Source: Antedon mediterranea (taxonomy: Eukaryota > Echinodermata > Crinoidea > Comatulida > Antedonidae). Taken from it: a DNA stretch of 64,000 nt. The notes under the pieces were generated by a model, which saw only the letters and a list, made by a program, of their open reading frames with translations, ran no database searches and was not told where the DNA came from. Within the stretch, counting starts at the first letter, position 1, and every line of letters begins with the position of its first letter. The position numbers were made by a program, and so were the translations under genes. The stretch lies in NCBI RefSeq assembly GCF_964355755.1, contig NC_092671.1, positions 34,675,304 to 34,739,303 on the forward strand, written 5' to 3'. Of this stretch, positions 48,001 through 60,140 are shown in pieces.

Positions 48001-51000
48001 TATGATATTTGCTCTCAAACCCTTCCCATCATGCATTGCGCTATGACATTCCTCACGAAATCAAGCTATTTGGCGATAAAACTTATGCATTCATAATCAA
48101 GTATGTGCTTCCTAGATAATGATGAGAAATTGAATGCTTAGAAAAATATATGGCATTGCTGAATTATTCATTGTTTGCCATATTGTTTTAAATTGAATAC
48201 TTATTATAATGTGCTTATACTAATTTCTATTTCAGAGATTTGAATTAAGGGAAGAATGGTGTGATACTGTGGTAGGCAAATACGAACCTATCCCAGAATG
48301 CAAGAAAAAGCGTGTACTTTCATATGATGGTATTTACATCAAATGCTTCTTACTACATTTATTATTTATTTTATTTATTTCAACAATATTTTACGATTAT
48401 TAGGGGCCCTCACAAGAATAAAATATGACATACAATTAAAAATGAAATTAAAATGAATAAAATTTATAAAAAATATTAATTAATTAAAAAAATTAATTAA
48501 ATTGGCCATCTAAGAAAAAAATACAGGCAATAGAAAGCAATTAAACAAGTTAGAGAAAAACTTGAAGGAAAAGTAAAATGACGCAATTAGTCGGATATAT
48601 TTGAAATATGCTAATATTCAAATAAGAGAATTATATTGCTGACTTTTACTGCTGCCAAGTTATATTTCTTTTCCCAGCTTTCTTCCCACTAACCTGGTCC
48701 TAATAGACATCTATCATCATCATACTACTACCACTATTACCTCATGAATATTTGTAAAAAACAAATGGTTATTCTTCAATCTGATATATCTTTACTAATT
48801 TGTAAAAAACTAGTTCATTTATGTTCTAAATAATCCTTTATTTTGTTGTAGGTTTTTTCCGGTTCATGCATGGTACCAACGGTCTCCTCATCAACCCGTA
48901 TCATCGACACAAGGTCAACCAAGATATGACCTTGCCGTTGAATCATTACTTCATCGCAGCTTCACATAATACGTAAGGGAACTTGAATTTTCACTCCTCA
49001 AATGGTAAAAAGTATCAAAACACCAGAAACGACAAATTTTGCATCAACTTGTATTTGATCTAATTTTTTTTTTCTTAGGTATTTAGACCAAGATCAACTT
49101 AGTGGACCTTGTAGTACAAGTCGTTATGCAAATGTACTACGTCAAGGGTGCAGATTTATTGAAGGTATCTTTTCAAATTTATAAGACGGTCACGTAGCGT
49201 AAATCACTTTCTATGATTGATCATGAAACTAACAGAAATAACACGGAAATATGACACAATTATGCTTAAAATCAACCTTCTGCTAGTTCCATAGTAAGTG
49301 AGTGGCCGAGTGGTTAAGACAGTGGGATCGTAATTACATAGCCATAACATCGGCACGGGTTCGAGGCTCACTCTCCATGGTTATGATGATAGAAAGGACT
49401 ATAAAATGTAGGTCAAGTGTACACATCTAGCTCATGTACACTTAAGAACCTAGTGAATTTTTCGAGATGAGTAGACACTAGTACTAGTACACACACAGCC
49501 ACTGATTATAACTGGGCCCTCTGGGAGACCAGTCTTTGAATTAAGAGGTTACCCATTATAAATAAATAATAACAAACACCCACAACATAATGTTACTTGT
49601 TGTGTTTGCAGGGAAACCTCTCATCCTGGAAACAAGACTGTAAACATATACAATAATCATTCCAATTACATTATTAAATAATAATAAAATTAAAATATTT
49701 ATATAATATTTTTATATTAAATGATTGTCAACTGATTGCCTTTCCTACTACAGTATTTTTATTGATGGAATAGTTACCACATTTTCTAAATCATTGATAT
49801 TTCAGTTGACGTATGGAATGGCGATGATGGTGAGCCTATTGTGTGCAATGGCTACACACATACAGAACCTGTCTTATTCACAGACGTTATAAGAACAATC
49901 AATAAGCATGCATTTGTTACGTCAGAGTAAGTAGTTATTATAGATTTCTACGGGTACACACTCACTGCTTCACTAGTTCAACTTAAAACATTCAAATTTT
50001 TTGCTTATATAGATCCAACGGTTGTATTCAGCATCCACTCTTAGGTAAGGGGAACACCTACTCTTAAAATTCGTAATACCACTTAAGAAAATCCTTAAAT
50101 ATAATAATAATCAAACATTTACTTGGCGCCAATTCCGAAAAGATGGTCAAAGGCGCATTGTGTTTTGAAATTGCTAAATAAATGAGTTTTTTTTAAATTA
50201 ATTTTAAATGAGGCAAAAGTGGGTGTATGTTTAACAGAAGATGAGATTTTGTTATTCATTCATTCATTCATCTTTTATTTCGGAACAAAAAGTAATTCTC
50301 CATAGCTCAAGAACAAATTAGTGTCTCCATTGTTATATTATGTTATTACATACTTGAATGGTGTATCTTATGTGTGATTCCATAATTTTATACCTGTACA
50401 TTTAAGGCTCATACAGGCCATAATTATAATCCAACATAAAAAGAATAATAAGAAATTTTATTTTAATATGACATTTTAAACTGTTCATGAAATTTTGGCC
50501 AGAAAGGTAAAATAAATTGAATGAATTTTTATGCTGCGTAATACTTCCCACTAACAGGGCTCCCAAAAGGAAAAACCAAACCACTGCATAGTAGGGACTA
50601 ATAAACATAACAATTAAATACACACAATAGCAACAACAAGCAATTCTATAAAACGTGAATATACAAATATATACTTCCTGAACAGATGATGTTGAATCCT
50701 GTACAAATTGCCAACAGGTGGTATTATTACAAAGACATTCAGTTTAATAGTCAATTTAAGTATTTTTATCTACTTCTGTTGTAGATATCCAGTGGTGTTA
50801 TCAATAGAGAATCATTGTAGTATTCGACAACAGAAAATTATAAGAGAACATCTAAATTCACTATTGAAAGGTACTCAATTTGTTTTATTTATTAATCATA
50901 TTATTTATTTTGCTAATAGATTATAATTCATTCACAACATACACACAATAGTGTAAAGAGAGCTTTTAATTGGCAACGACGGACCTAGTCATTTTGTCCT

Positions 51001-54000
51001 CATTAGTTTCCAAAAATCAATTTTGTGATGATCATACACCCAAAATGGTTTAAATGCGCATGTCTATAATAGTAGATGTCAACTGGACCTAAAATTGATC
51101 AAATTGGGTCTATTATATTTCTTATTTTATTCAGTTGACACCCAAAAGCGATGAAATCCACCACTAACAAGCTTCTTTAAAAATAAAAATTGCTAAACCA
51201 AACTCAATACCCATGAAAATATTATTTTTATATACTAAAACTTTACAGCTAACAATTTTTAATGATTTTCATTTGTGTAAATCATTTTTTATTATTTTCA
51301 GACAAACTTTACATAATACCTCTACATAGAAACCAGATAACAATACCTTCTCCTAATGACCTGAAGGGAAAAATTTTAGTAAAGGTACTTCAGAAAGTTT
51401 TTAGACAATGGTTATATTTTTACAATGATTATATTTAGAATTATAATTTTAGACATAAAAATGTTAGCATGCCAAAATGACTATGTTCTACCAACTTATC
51501 TGTTCCATGATAAAATAGACTGAACTACATATCTGTGTTTAGTGTTGTCCTAGGCTAGGCCTATGTTGGGGACTGAGCATGATGTAATGGGCAATGGCAG
51601 CAACATCTAGCTAGCAATTGAAACAAAACCTGCAGTAGATAATATGTCCCTAACACCAAATAAACAGATTTGGATTCAAACTTCAAACAGTTGAAAGACC
51701 ACTACAGTAGAACCAATATTAAAGTGTCCCCTTAATAGGTGTGTCCCCTTAATAGGTGTGTCCCCTTAATAGGTGTGTCCCCTGAAAACGGGTTGGCCAT
51801 AGTGTTCGCAAATTCGAGTTCTAACTTTCAGTACGATGCACATCAAATGTTAATGTGTATTTGTTACTATCTGATAAAATATAATAAAACAATTTGTTTA
51901 GGGAAGAAGATTACAGACATTCTCCGAAGAAGGGGAAGTGAGCGACGATGATGAAGCAGCTGAAATGGAAAATGTTAAAATACCAGAAATCAAAAAGAAA
52001 CTTGAAAAACAGAAACAAATTAAGGTTATATTTTTTGAAATTTAAAATTCGTTAGCTACTTTAGAAACTCTCTCCAGGGCAGGCTTCAAAAGTAGTGTAT
52101 AACAATTTCAGTCACTTTGATACATTATTTTGCAGAAACGTAAAGTTGAACTGTCGTTGGAATTGTCAGATGTTGCTGTTTTATGTCAAAGTGTAACATT
52201 CAAGTCATTAGATCATAGTAAAAAAGAAGGTATGTATACAATTTCATTCACAACACATTGTATATGACCCCCCAAAAAGGTTAAATAATTAGTGACTTAG
52301 GGAGTGAACTAGGTGATAGTGACAGAGCGGACACTTAATTATCTAAGCTCCTTGACTTGAAGTTAGGACTAGATACTATGGGTTAGTATAGTGTTTTCTG
52401 AAAAAGAAATCTCAGTTTTGAGTCATATCCTTACCACTTGAGGGTCTCAGATAAGAGCACCTAGAAATGTCTTTTGACCTGAGGTCACAATTTAACCATA
52501 TAAAGTGATCTAGAATCTCAACTCAATTATGCACTGTAATTATTTCAGGAAAGTTTTGCCACATTCCTTCAATATCCGAAAAGAAAGCAGCAGAGCTGGG
52601 ATCAACTGCAGGTCAGCAGTTTGTTGAACATAATAAACGGTTCTTAACAAGAATCTATCCAGGAGGATGGAGGACGGATTCATCAAATCCAGATCCAATA
52701 TTATTCTGGAATTTAGGATGTTCTATAGGTGAATTTTATTTAAACTTCTGTAATTTAACTGTAGATTATTTTAAATATATATATATAGTATGTAATGATT
52801 TAACAGATCTTGTGTAATCTTGTAAATAATATAATGTTGTTTACTAATACTAGATATAATTATTTTTTTTATTTGGAAACTGAAAAACGAAAATTTGACA
52901 TAATTATTATTATATAATATAAATATTTTGTTATGTTTAAGTTTGTATGAATTACCAAAATCCAGGGGAGTATTTAGATGTGAACACTGCCAAGTTTTTG
53001 CAAAATGGCCAATGTGGATACGTCCTTAAACCACTCTTTCTACGAAAAGGTAAGAAAATAACCCTTACACAGCCAACACTTTGCCTAAGTAAATTTAAAT
53101 TTATATTTAAGCGAATATTACTAAAGTCAATATATTTAAGGATTTTAAAATACATATTAAGGTAAATATCTCACTGTAAGTGTGGCCCGTGTTTCACATG
53201 CATAATATATGTAATCAGTCACTGTGAAGGGCCAAATAAGTGTCTTTAGTTTTTTTTGTTTTTTTGTTTTTTTGTTTTGTGACAAGTTTTTTAAATGTAT
53301 AACTTTTGAATTTTAAATAAACCATTTTAATTTAGTAAATAATCATAGCAAATATACATGCACGAGTGTCATAAATGTTATACTTATACATATCTATTAT
53401 ATTTTTTAAGGGAATATGAGATTTAACCCAGACACACCTGGAACCCAGCATTCTTGCAAATGTACAATCAAGGTAGGGGAAGTTATTTTCCATTTTAAGG
53501 TGCAGTTCCACCCGTCACATTTTCAGGGCTCTAACAACAAAATACAAATATATTTCATTTGCTACTGTGTATTATATGACATGGCAGCAATATTAATTGT
53601 TTTTCCAGGTTATTAGTGGTCAGTTTTTACCAGCATCGCAAAAGGAACTCGACAGTTTAGAGCCAATAGTAAATGTTACGTTATATGATGTTAATAAACG
53701 GACGTCACTTGAAACAAATGTTGGCAATATGGAGACTCAAGGTAAGCCAAGAGCCATTTGTGATGTCATCATCTGGACCTTCAAACCTGTGTAAAGAAGT
53801 AAACAAGAAGCATGTCCCAATTTCCATGCATGAATTAACATGACGTACCTTTTTTTTATATGCATCCAACAGCGAGTACAACTCGCCAATTACATGATGG
53901 ATAAACTATTTTATAATTTATCGTGTTTAAACTAAGTCTCATTTGAGATTCAGGGTGTGGCATTAGGTCAGAATTGAACCCTGGACCTCTGGTTTGGAAG

Positions 54001-55166
54001 GCAAGCTCCCAATTAATTTACGAATTCTTTTCTATTTTTTGGCCACTGGTAAATACCAACTTTATAATGTGATAATCTGCCAATGGGCAATCAATACAGA
54101 ATTTATCATTGTTAAAAAATTGTTAGTTTAATGTAAATTTATCTATTTATCCTATGAATACCATTAATTTTAATTACAGTAATATATTAAACAATAAACT
54201 GAATTGTCAAGGCTGAAAGCATATTTAGCAGCAGGGCTTATACAAGATTTAGGTTTAATGCTATGTTTACATTCCTCTTGAGTTCAATTAGTTTTTCATT
54301 ATTCTTCTCTCCAGGTGTTTAAACCCTTTTTAAAAATCATTTGTTATTGCAGGTGTATTTGCTTATTGGCATCATAACATGAACTTTGACCTTGTGATTC
54401 CCGAATTATCTATTCTACGCTTTACTTTGTACAACAAGAAGACCATGACCTCAGCTAACAATCACATTGCTCAGTATGCTTTGCCATTCAAAAGCCTACA
54501 ACTTGGTAAGACCCAACAGACAAAATAAAAGATTTAATTCTTTATGCGATAGTTAACAATTTTATTCTATGCAATAAATACTATAATAAATGGCTTATTA
54601 CCGTATTTGTAATTACCAATTTTAATTACAAATTTAATTATAATTACAATTCTTTAAAATGGTTTAGGAAGATAAGATTCATATTTCAACCACTACTATT
54701 TAGTGGTGATAGTATACTGTACAAATACAGAATTTTTTAATAGTTGAATGGAGAGAATATTTTATGAGTTGGAAGATTAAGTAGAGTTGAATTGAAGCCA
54801 GACTTTCAATGAATAAAACATTTGTGTAATCCACCATTTATATCTTGAATGAAATGTTCAAAGCTATGCCCATTAAAAAGTGTAGCGCTCTGAAATTGCC
54901 CGTAGGTCAGAGAAGTCATGGGCAACGCACACAGGTAGCAGGTACAGGTAGTACATGTCGCACAAAATTCTGAAAATGTTTACAAAAGAATCAATTGTTA
55001 CTTGTGTGATTCATCAAATAAACTAAAAATAAATAATAAACACTTCTCTTTTTCTTAAATATTAATTTCTTTTTCAGGGTATCATCACATCTCAATGTTA
55101 ACCCCAGCTGGAGATGACTTAATACCAGCATCACTCTTTGTACATGTTAAGATTTCACCAGATTAA
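42046..55166 (+). CDS. PLC-delta-type protein lacking second catalytic histidine
   Basis: Twenty coding exons: 42046-42049, 42674-42823, 45204-45432, 46158-46284, 47163-47290, 47689-47755, 48236-48329, 48852-48972, 49079-49164, 49806-49926, 50785-50870, 51302-51384, 51902-52024, 52136-52229, 52549-52728, 52942-53049, 53411-53472, 53609-53741, 54353-54505, 55078-55166. They sum to 2238 nt, 745 aa; PLC-delta1 is about 756. Domains: PH 3-125, degenerate EF-hands 128-262, X box 285-432, acidic linker 433-473 ([13 protein letters not shown]), Y box 474-600, C2 601-745. In PLC-delta1 terms the active site keeps H311 (H305), N312 (N306), E341 (E335), D343 (D337), E390 (E384), S522 (S512) and R549 (R539). 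H356, the general acid, is Asn (N350, codon 49847-49849). It would bind phosphoinositide but probably not hydrolyse it. The first coding exon is only four bases (ATGG). Confidence 0.92.
42265..42560. repeat. TCA/TTG trinucleotide-like microsatellite
   Basis: An imperfect run of ATTATCATCATCATTGTCAA motifs in PLC intron 1. It has almost no stop codons in several frames, which creates overlapping ORFs of 70-80 codons that are not genes. Confidence 0.9.
43962..44181. mobile_element. MITE, 220 bp
   Basis: AAGGCAATCTAACAAGAGGC at the left and the inverse GTTGTTAGATTGCCTT at the right, with GAGCTC/AGCTCA just inside. It lies in PLC intron 2. Confidence 0.65.
45643..45806. mobile_element. MITE family A, copy 5
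   Basis: TTAAGCTCTGTCTACACTAT at the left and GATAGTGTGGACAGGGCTTT at the right; the interior has both GTGCCCAAATATGG and CCATGTATGGGCAC. In PLC intron 3. Confidence 0.8.
46847..46895. repeat. Retroposon tail-like repeat, copy 1
   Basis: ATTCATTCAATCTTTTATTTCGGAA followed by TCTTCCATAGAAAGTAA, shared with 50265-50312 (ATTCATTCATTCATCTTTTATTTCGGAA, AAAGTAATTCTCCATAG). Probably the 3' end of a retroposon; the body is not recognisable. Confidence 0.45.
47831..47860. repeat. Perfect 30-bp palindrome
   Basis: ACCATGGAGAAATAA followed directly by its exact inverse, in a PLC intron. It has no loop, so it would form a cruciform or fold-back only as single strand. Confidence 0.8.
49295..49600 (+). 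repeat. tRNA-derived SINE in PLC intron
   Basis: The head has an A box (TGGCCGAGTGGTTAAGAC) and a B box (GGTTCGAGGCT), arranged as in tRNA-Ser/Leu, whose genes begin with the same GCCGAGTGG core. A body follows with CTGGGCCCTCTGGGAGACCA and a tail AAATAAATAATAAC. The anticodon arm is degenerate, so it is not a tRNA gene. Confidence 0.75.
50265..50312. repeat. Retroposon tail-like repeat, copy 2
   Basis: Pairs with 46847-46895; see that entry for the shared motifs. In a PLC intron. Confidence 0.45.
51703..51790. repeat. ACAGTAGAACC element end with 18-bp tandem
   Basis: TACAGTAGAACCAATATTAA begins a fragment of the Tc1/mariner-like MITE family. It continues as three copies of GTGTCCCCTTAATAGGTG and ends near CCCTGAAAACGGGTTGG. 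In a PLC intron. Confidence 0.55.
53945..54015 (-). repeat. tRNA-like SINE fragment, copy 2
   Basis: On the minus strand GCTTGCCTTCCAAACCAGAG leads into GGGTTCAATTCTGACC. CTTCCAA looks like a tRNA-Gly(TCC) anticodon loop and GGTTCAATT like a B box. No A box is clear, so it is a SINE fragment rather than a tRNA gene. Confidence 0.5.
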
Positions 55167-55570
55167 AGCTGTGTTCACACAAGCTGGATACGACACCAGT
55201 ATCACTCTTTGTATATTTTAAGACTTCATCAGATTAAAGCTGTGTTCACACAAGCTGGATACGACACCAGTATCACTCTTTGTATATGTTAAGATTTCAT
55301 CAGATTAAAGCTTCGTTCACATAAGCTGGATATGACCCCAGTATCACTCTTTGTACATGTTAAGATTTCACCAGATTAAAGCTGTGTTCACACAAGCTAG
55401 ATATGACACTAATATCGCTCTTTGTACACGTTAAGATTTCACCAGATTAAAGCTGCCTTCACATCAAACTGAATTTGACACCAGCATCAATCGTAATTGT
55501 TGGGATTTAACCTTTCTTAAATTAAAACTGCATTCACACCAAGCTGCATTTGACACCAAAATCAACTTCT
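55128..55570 (+). repeat. 71-bp tandem repeat that includes the PLC stop codon
   Basis: GATTAAAGCT recurs at 55161, 55232, 55303, 55374 and 55445, exactly 71 bp apart, with a degenerate sixth unit to about 55570. The first unit contains the last 13 PLC codons and the TAA; later units repeat these coding bases (ATCACTCTTTGTA, GTTAAGATTTCA) as 3' UTR. Confidence 0.9.
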
Positions 55571-55682
55571 AACCAATCAGCTGTGAGCACGAACAATGTA
55601 TTTTAGCACTTCCAAGAATTCAATATGCATTGTGAAGCCCAGATTTGTATTGTCTGAAACTACATAGTTAATTAATGTAACT

Positions 55683-55688
55683 AATAAA
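55683..55688 (+). terminator. Candidate polyadenylation signal, PLC gene
   Basis: AATAAA 517 bp beyond the PLC stop codon, after the 71-bp repeats. Another lies at 56427-56432. Nothing in the sequence decides between them. Confidence 0.35.
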
Positions 55689-55879
55689 TAAGAATAATTA
55701 TTTATAACATTAGCAATCAGGAATATATGTAATTTAACACACCTAAATTCATAGTAATTAATCAGAAAACGAAATACAAAATACTACTTTACCACAAATG
55801 TCATATAAACTGCAAATCTTTGGTATGAATATTTTGTATAAGGTTAATTAATTGACTGTACTGAAATATGAAATGAAAT

Positions 55880-56114
55880 CGAACCCTTTCTTTGGGACAG
55901 CCATATTTAGAGGACATCCCTATTAAAGGAGAAAATATATGTCTTACAGACCAACCCTTATTCAGTGGCACCCCTATTCAGTGGCACCCCTATTCAGTGG
56001 CACCCCTATTCAGTGGCACCCCTATTCAGTGGCACCCCTATTCAGAGTGGCACCTTGATAATGGGGATACTTTGTGGGGTCCCAAATGTGTCCCCATAAC
56101 AGAGGTTCTACTGT
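55880..56114. mobile_element. ACAGTAGAACC-type MITE with 16-bp tandem repeat
   Basis: The right end AGAGGTTCTACTGTGT and left sequence TCGAACCCTTTCTTTGGGAC, with GGACATCCCTATTAAAGG, place it in the same family as 24608-25115. Inside, CAGTGGCACCCCTATT is repeated about five times with a 16-bp period (55963-56045). Confidence 0.6.
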
Positions 56115-57631
56115 GTTTACCAACTGAAATAATAGATTTGCGATATTAAATGGATACTTTCTCATGGAGTGAAATTGCCCAGGAGAAAAATGTGTTTAAC
56201 ACTATACCCAACCTAAATTCTGTATACACCCCTATAATTGACATTATGTTGTCTCCCAAAGATGTCCCCCTAATGTGTGGCTATACTGTATGTATACAGA
56301 ATATAAAGATACAATCATTGTAGAACTGCATATAACAAACATGTTGTTTATATTTTTGTAAAATGTATTAGCAATATTTTAGTATTTGGGAATCGATATC
56401 TTTATGTTTTAAATGTGGATGTTGTAAATAAATGAAATCTTTATTAGGTGGGTGGATTAAAAAATGTTAGATTAAAAAAAAACTATTAAATAAATGCATT
56501 ACCAAAGTTGTCTGCATATGTTTCATTCATTGTATTTAAAGATTTTAGACCATTTTGAACGAATTAATAAGTTTAAAATAAAGGCTTAAAGAAGAAATAA
56601 CAATACAGGTTTAATTGAATAGAGATGTTTAATAATAAGCATATTAGCGGTTCGCTGATTTGTAAAACGCAATTTCTAGAAGTGCAAATAAATATAATGT
56701 TCAGCGTATTTTTCAGTTGGGCTCTCCAGCATGCGACAATCACCAACTCGCGCGAGTGACGTCATTTCGGGTTTCATGAATGTACATAGGAGAACATCAT
56801 TATAGAGGTTTTGCATGCGCAGTTAACGGCCGTACATTAAACGTAATTTATAGTGCAAAAATATACGTATATATATACACATGTAAAACAGGGTATATGT
56901 TGCCAGTCAGGCTCCTCAGCGACAAGCTCACCAACTCGCGCGTGTGACGTCATTTCGGGTTTTATAAAATGTGCATGTGGAAACAGCTATGGAAGAAACA
57001 GCGAATTTATCTCATCATACAAGTTTTGCAATAACAAAAAAAACGTATTGTATAAAAAAGTTCTTTTTTTCTAATGAAAGTGATATAAGATAACCCAGAA
57101 AGGAGAAAAATAGCTGTAAACAAATGGTATTTTTAGAAGATATCAAAATCGACTTACTTAAAATTTGGTTTGTGCCAACATTTTATGTTTATTTTCTTTT
57201 CGTTGTTTCCTATTTTAAGAACACTGTTTAAGTTGTTCTTAAACCTAACTTTGTGCAGTAAGGCGTATCCACAGGAAATAGGGGTGAGAGGTGATTTAAC
57301 CTTTGCGGGAAGTGCCAGTGGGTGTTGAAGAAACAAAAATATTCCATATAATAAAACCTAGTAGATATATTTATCTGTGTGAACGAGAAGTTATATCGTG
57401 CGCATGTCATCATTGCAAACTTAGCATACACCATATCTTAAAACAGCTTCTTACGAAAGCTTGTGTTGCGTCAATATGTCTTGGCGTTGCGTACGTACAC
57501 GTGGAAACCAAACTGTTAAGGTTCGTATACTAGGCCTGCCTACCTGCAGTTTGTTCTTAAAGCTTCATTCACACTTGTTCCGTTTCTCGGAACGGAAAAC
57601 GGCGCCGTGCTGAATGGAAAATCATATACAG
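56115..57631. other. Intergenic stretch with duplicated CRE-containing segment
   Basis: No exon recognised. Two diverged copies of a segment of about 80 bp (about 56722-56800 and 56910-56990) share CACCAACTCGCGCG, GTGACGTCATTTCGGGTTT and GTGCATGT-like sequence. Each holds a TGACGTCA cAMP-response-type palindrome. Confidence 0.5.
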
Positions 57632-57776
57632 AATTGAAAGGCACCGTATGAACGCACTTTAATGAATAAAATTCCCTTTAATACTTGAACTTTACGTTGC
57701 ATTAATTGAAAGGCACCGTATGAACGCACTTTAATGAATAAAATTCCCTTTAATACTTGAACTTTACGTTGCATTA
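57632..57776. repeat. 72-bp tandem duplication
   Basis: AATTGAAAGGCACCGTATGA and the following 52 bases are present twice with no spacer (starts 57632 and 57704), essentially identical. A recent event. Confidence 0.95.
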
Positions 57777-60140
57777 TATTGTCATTGTGTATAATTGAAT
57801 ACGGTTTTGACGAGGTGTAGAAAAGAGTGAAACCAATAATATAGTACTGTAAAAGTGAGGAATAATAAGAATCAAAGTACGTCAGAAATACTTGTGCACT
57901 CATGCAAACACATTATCAGTACATTCTCTGCTAGGTCTCAGTGTTCTGTTGTAAGGGGTAGAAGCTCAAAGACTTTCCAAGTGTGTATTATACGCCTGTT
58001 TTGTGGCAAGTGGAATTGCAATGTCATGCAGATACTATTATCAGGGAGTTGTTATTGTTATCTAATAACAACTCCCTGCTATTATATAGTAAATAATTAA
58101 TAATCTGCTAGTCATGACGTCAGTTCTGTCGTTAAGTAACTTAAACGTTTTCTAACCCTTTCTATTATTATTGTTGTAGTGAATTAGTGAACTTGATCTT
58201 GTTCTACTAATTATTAATCACATAACTAATTTCTCTACAGGCACATGATGAGCAATTAGCATTTACTCACTAATAATCACCTTTTCTGTAGATTTCCTGT
58301 GTTTGCAAACAGTTTAATCATACTATTATTTATTTGGAACAAAACTTTTTTAAAGTGGCACACACATACAAATTAAAAAATTTAAACAACACAATTACTT
58401 TTTTTTTTAAACTATAAAAAAACAATGGAAAATAAAAACTGAAACTAAAACATTTGTCATATTTGATTAGAAACTAAAAACATAAACTAACTAATACAAC
58501 TACTATTGTGCAACAGCAATGGAAAAGAAAACACACATTTTAAAATAAAACCGTTCAAAGTTGTGATAGAATTGCATTTCTTAGTTTCCAGGCATGGCTT
58601 GTGAACATTTTACAATAACTTTCAAACACAGCATAAATCTTTTTTTTAATTATTATTTTAATATTTTTATGAAATAACGTGCTTCTATTTAGGTAATTTC
58701 TCAACATACACTTTATACACCCGATTCTCTATAAAATTCCTCCAAAGGAATTGGTAATAACATCAGATGCATTTCTTGTATTTCTCCTATTATTACATAC
58801 CGCCCTTAACTACCTAACCTTACATTGATACAGGTGGTACCACGTGTGATACGCTGTATCACTATCCTATGAGCAATGTGGATACAGCACATGCACTAGA
58901 ATCGGGTAGGCCTAACATACGAGTTCTGATATCTATGTTGTTCCTACTATCTTCCTTCAGGCAAAATGTATGAGTTAATTATACCTAGGCCTACTGTATA
59001 CGTATTCCATTCGCCCTGTGACGAGAAAATTATTAATAGTTCTAAACTTTATTTCGAACGAATTGGTGTGAAGTTTGTGTACCCATGAATTTACCAAAGG
59101 AGAGGTTCTGTATTTCGTTTGTGTATGGCATAGGCCTACACATGTAATTTTTTTCCAAATAGGCCTAATTCTATTGGGTTTTTCTAATGCTTCAAAAATA
59201 GATTTAATTGCGGAAATTCATGTTTTTTAAAAGCTTAACATTTTTGTTTTTTTTTAAACCTATTAATATTAATTTTAAGGCGCTATACATATTTATCCAA
59301 ACTGAAATACATCGTGTTTATCTTAAATTAACTCCAATATTGGCCTATGCTTTAATATAAATGGCTTGATTGATATATGAATTAGTTCCGATTTGGATTG
59401 ACCCACTCTAGATCTAGTTCTGGTCACGAATGCTTCTTTTGTTGAGGAATGATATAATAATATATTATGAACTGAATTAGGATTGAGTGTCGTCAGGACT
59501 ATCGATCGCTTAGCGCGAGTTCTTTTATGTTGGAGATTAGATTTTTCACCAAACGAGTACAAAGAGAAGAATAGCGAGGTATGCTGACGTAGATTGTTTC
59601 TATTCAGAAACACTGCAGTACAGATACAATTCATAGACGCTATTTGATTTACTCGCTGCTGCAGATCTGAAACTCACTATTAGGCCTATATGCGACGGTA
59701 GTGTGAACGTATTTCGATGCTGGAACGGTACCGGATCGTCGCCCGTTCGTCGGGGAAATAAACGTAGGCCTACGGTAAATAAATGATGTCTTTCTGGAAG
59801 TAAATATCTCATTAAAATCACGGTTCAAATCAAATTGTGCTATACAGATGGTTGTTGAGCTTTACTATCACAACAGCAGGCGAATCATAAATTAATTATC
59901 AATAATTCAGTTCGTCTAAGTATTGGATGGATATTTCAATTGGTTGTCGCGGTAATTGAGCGCTTTGCGTTTTGCTGCGGAATCAGATGTACACTGTAAA
60001 TGTTCTATGCTATTACAGGCCTAGGTAGGCAAGTAGGCCTATATGAGAGTATTCATATTAATGAGTCGTATTCTATTCGTCTGTTATTCTAAACGGAGAT
60101 CAAGTAGTTTGTGTGTGTCTATTTTGTATTTTTCTACGCC
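57777..60140. other. Intergenic stretch upstream of the membrane-protein gene
   Basis: No exon recognised. It contains a 14-bp-stem hairpin at 58042-58078 (CAGGGAGTTGTTAT and its inverse, 9-base loop) and TAGGCCTA motifs near 58910-59170 and 60020-60045. The promoter of the gene at 60141 should lie in the last few hundred bases; no TATA box is evident. Confidence 0.4.

Noticed and set aside
49295-49380. tRNA gene
   Set aside because: A and B boxes are present, but the anticodon arm and acceptor stem do not pair and a SINE body follows.
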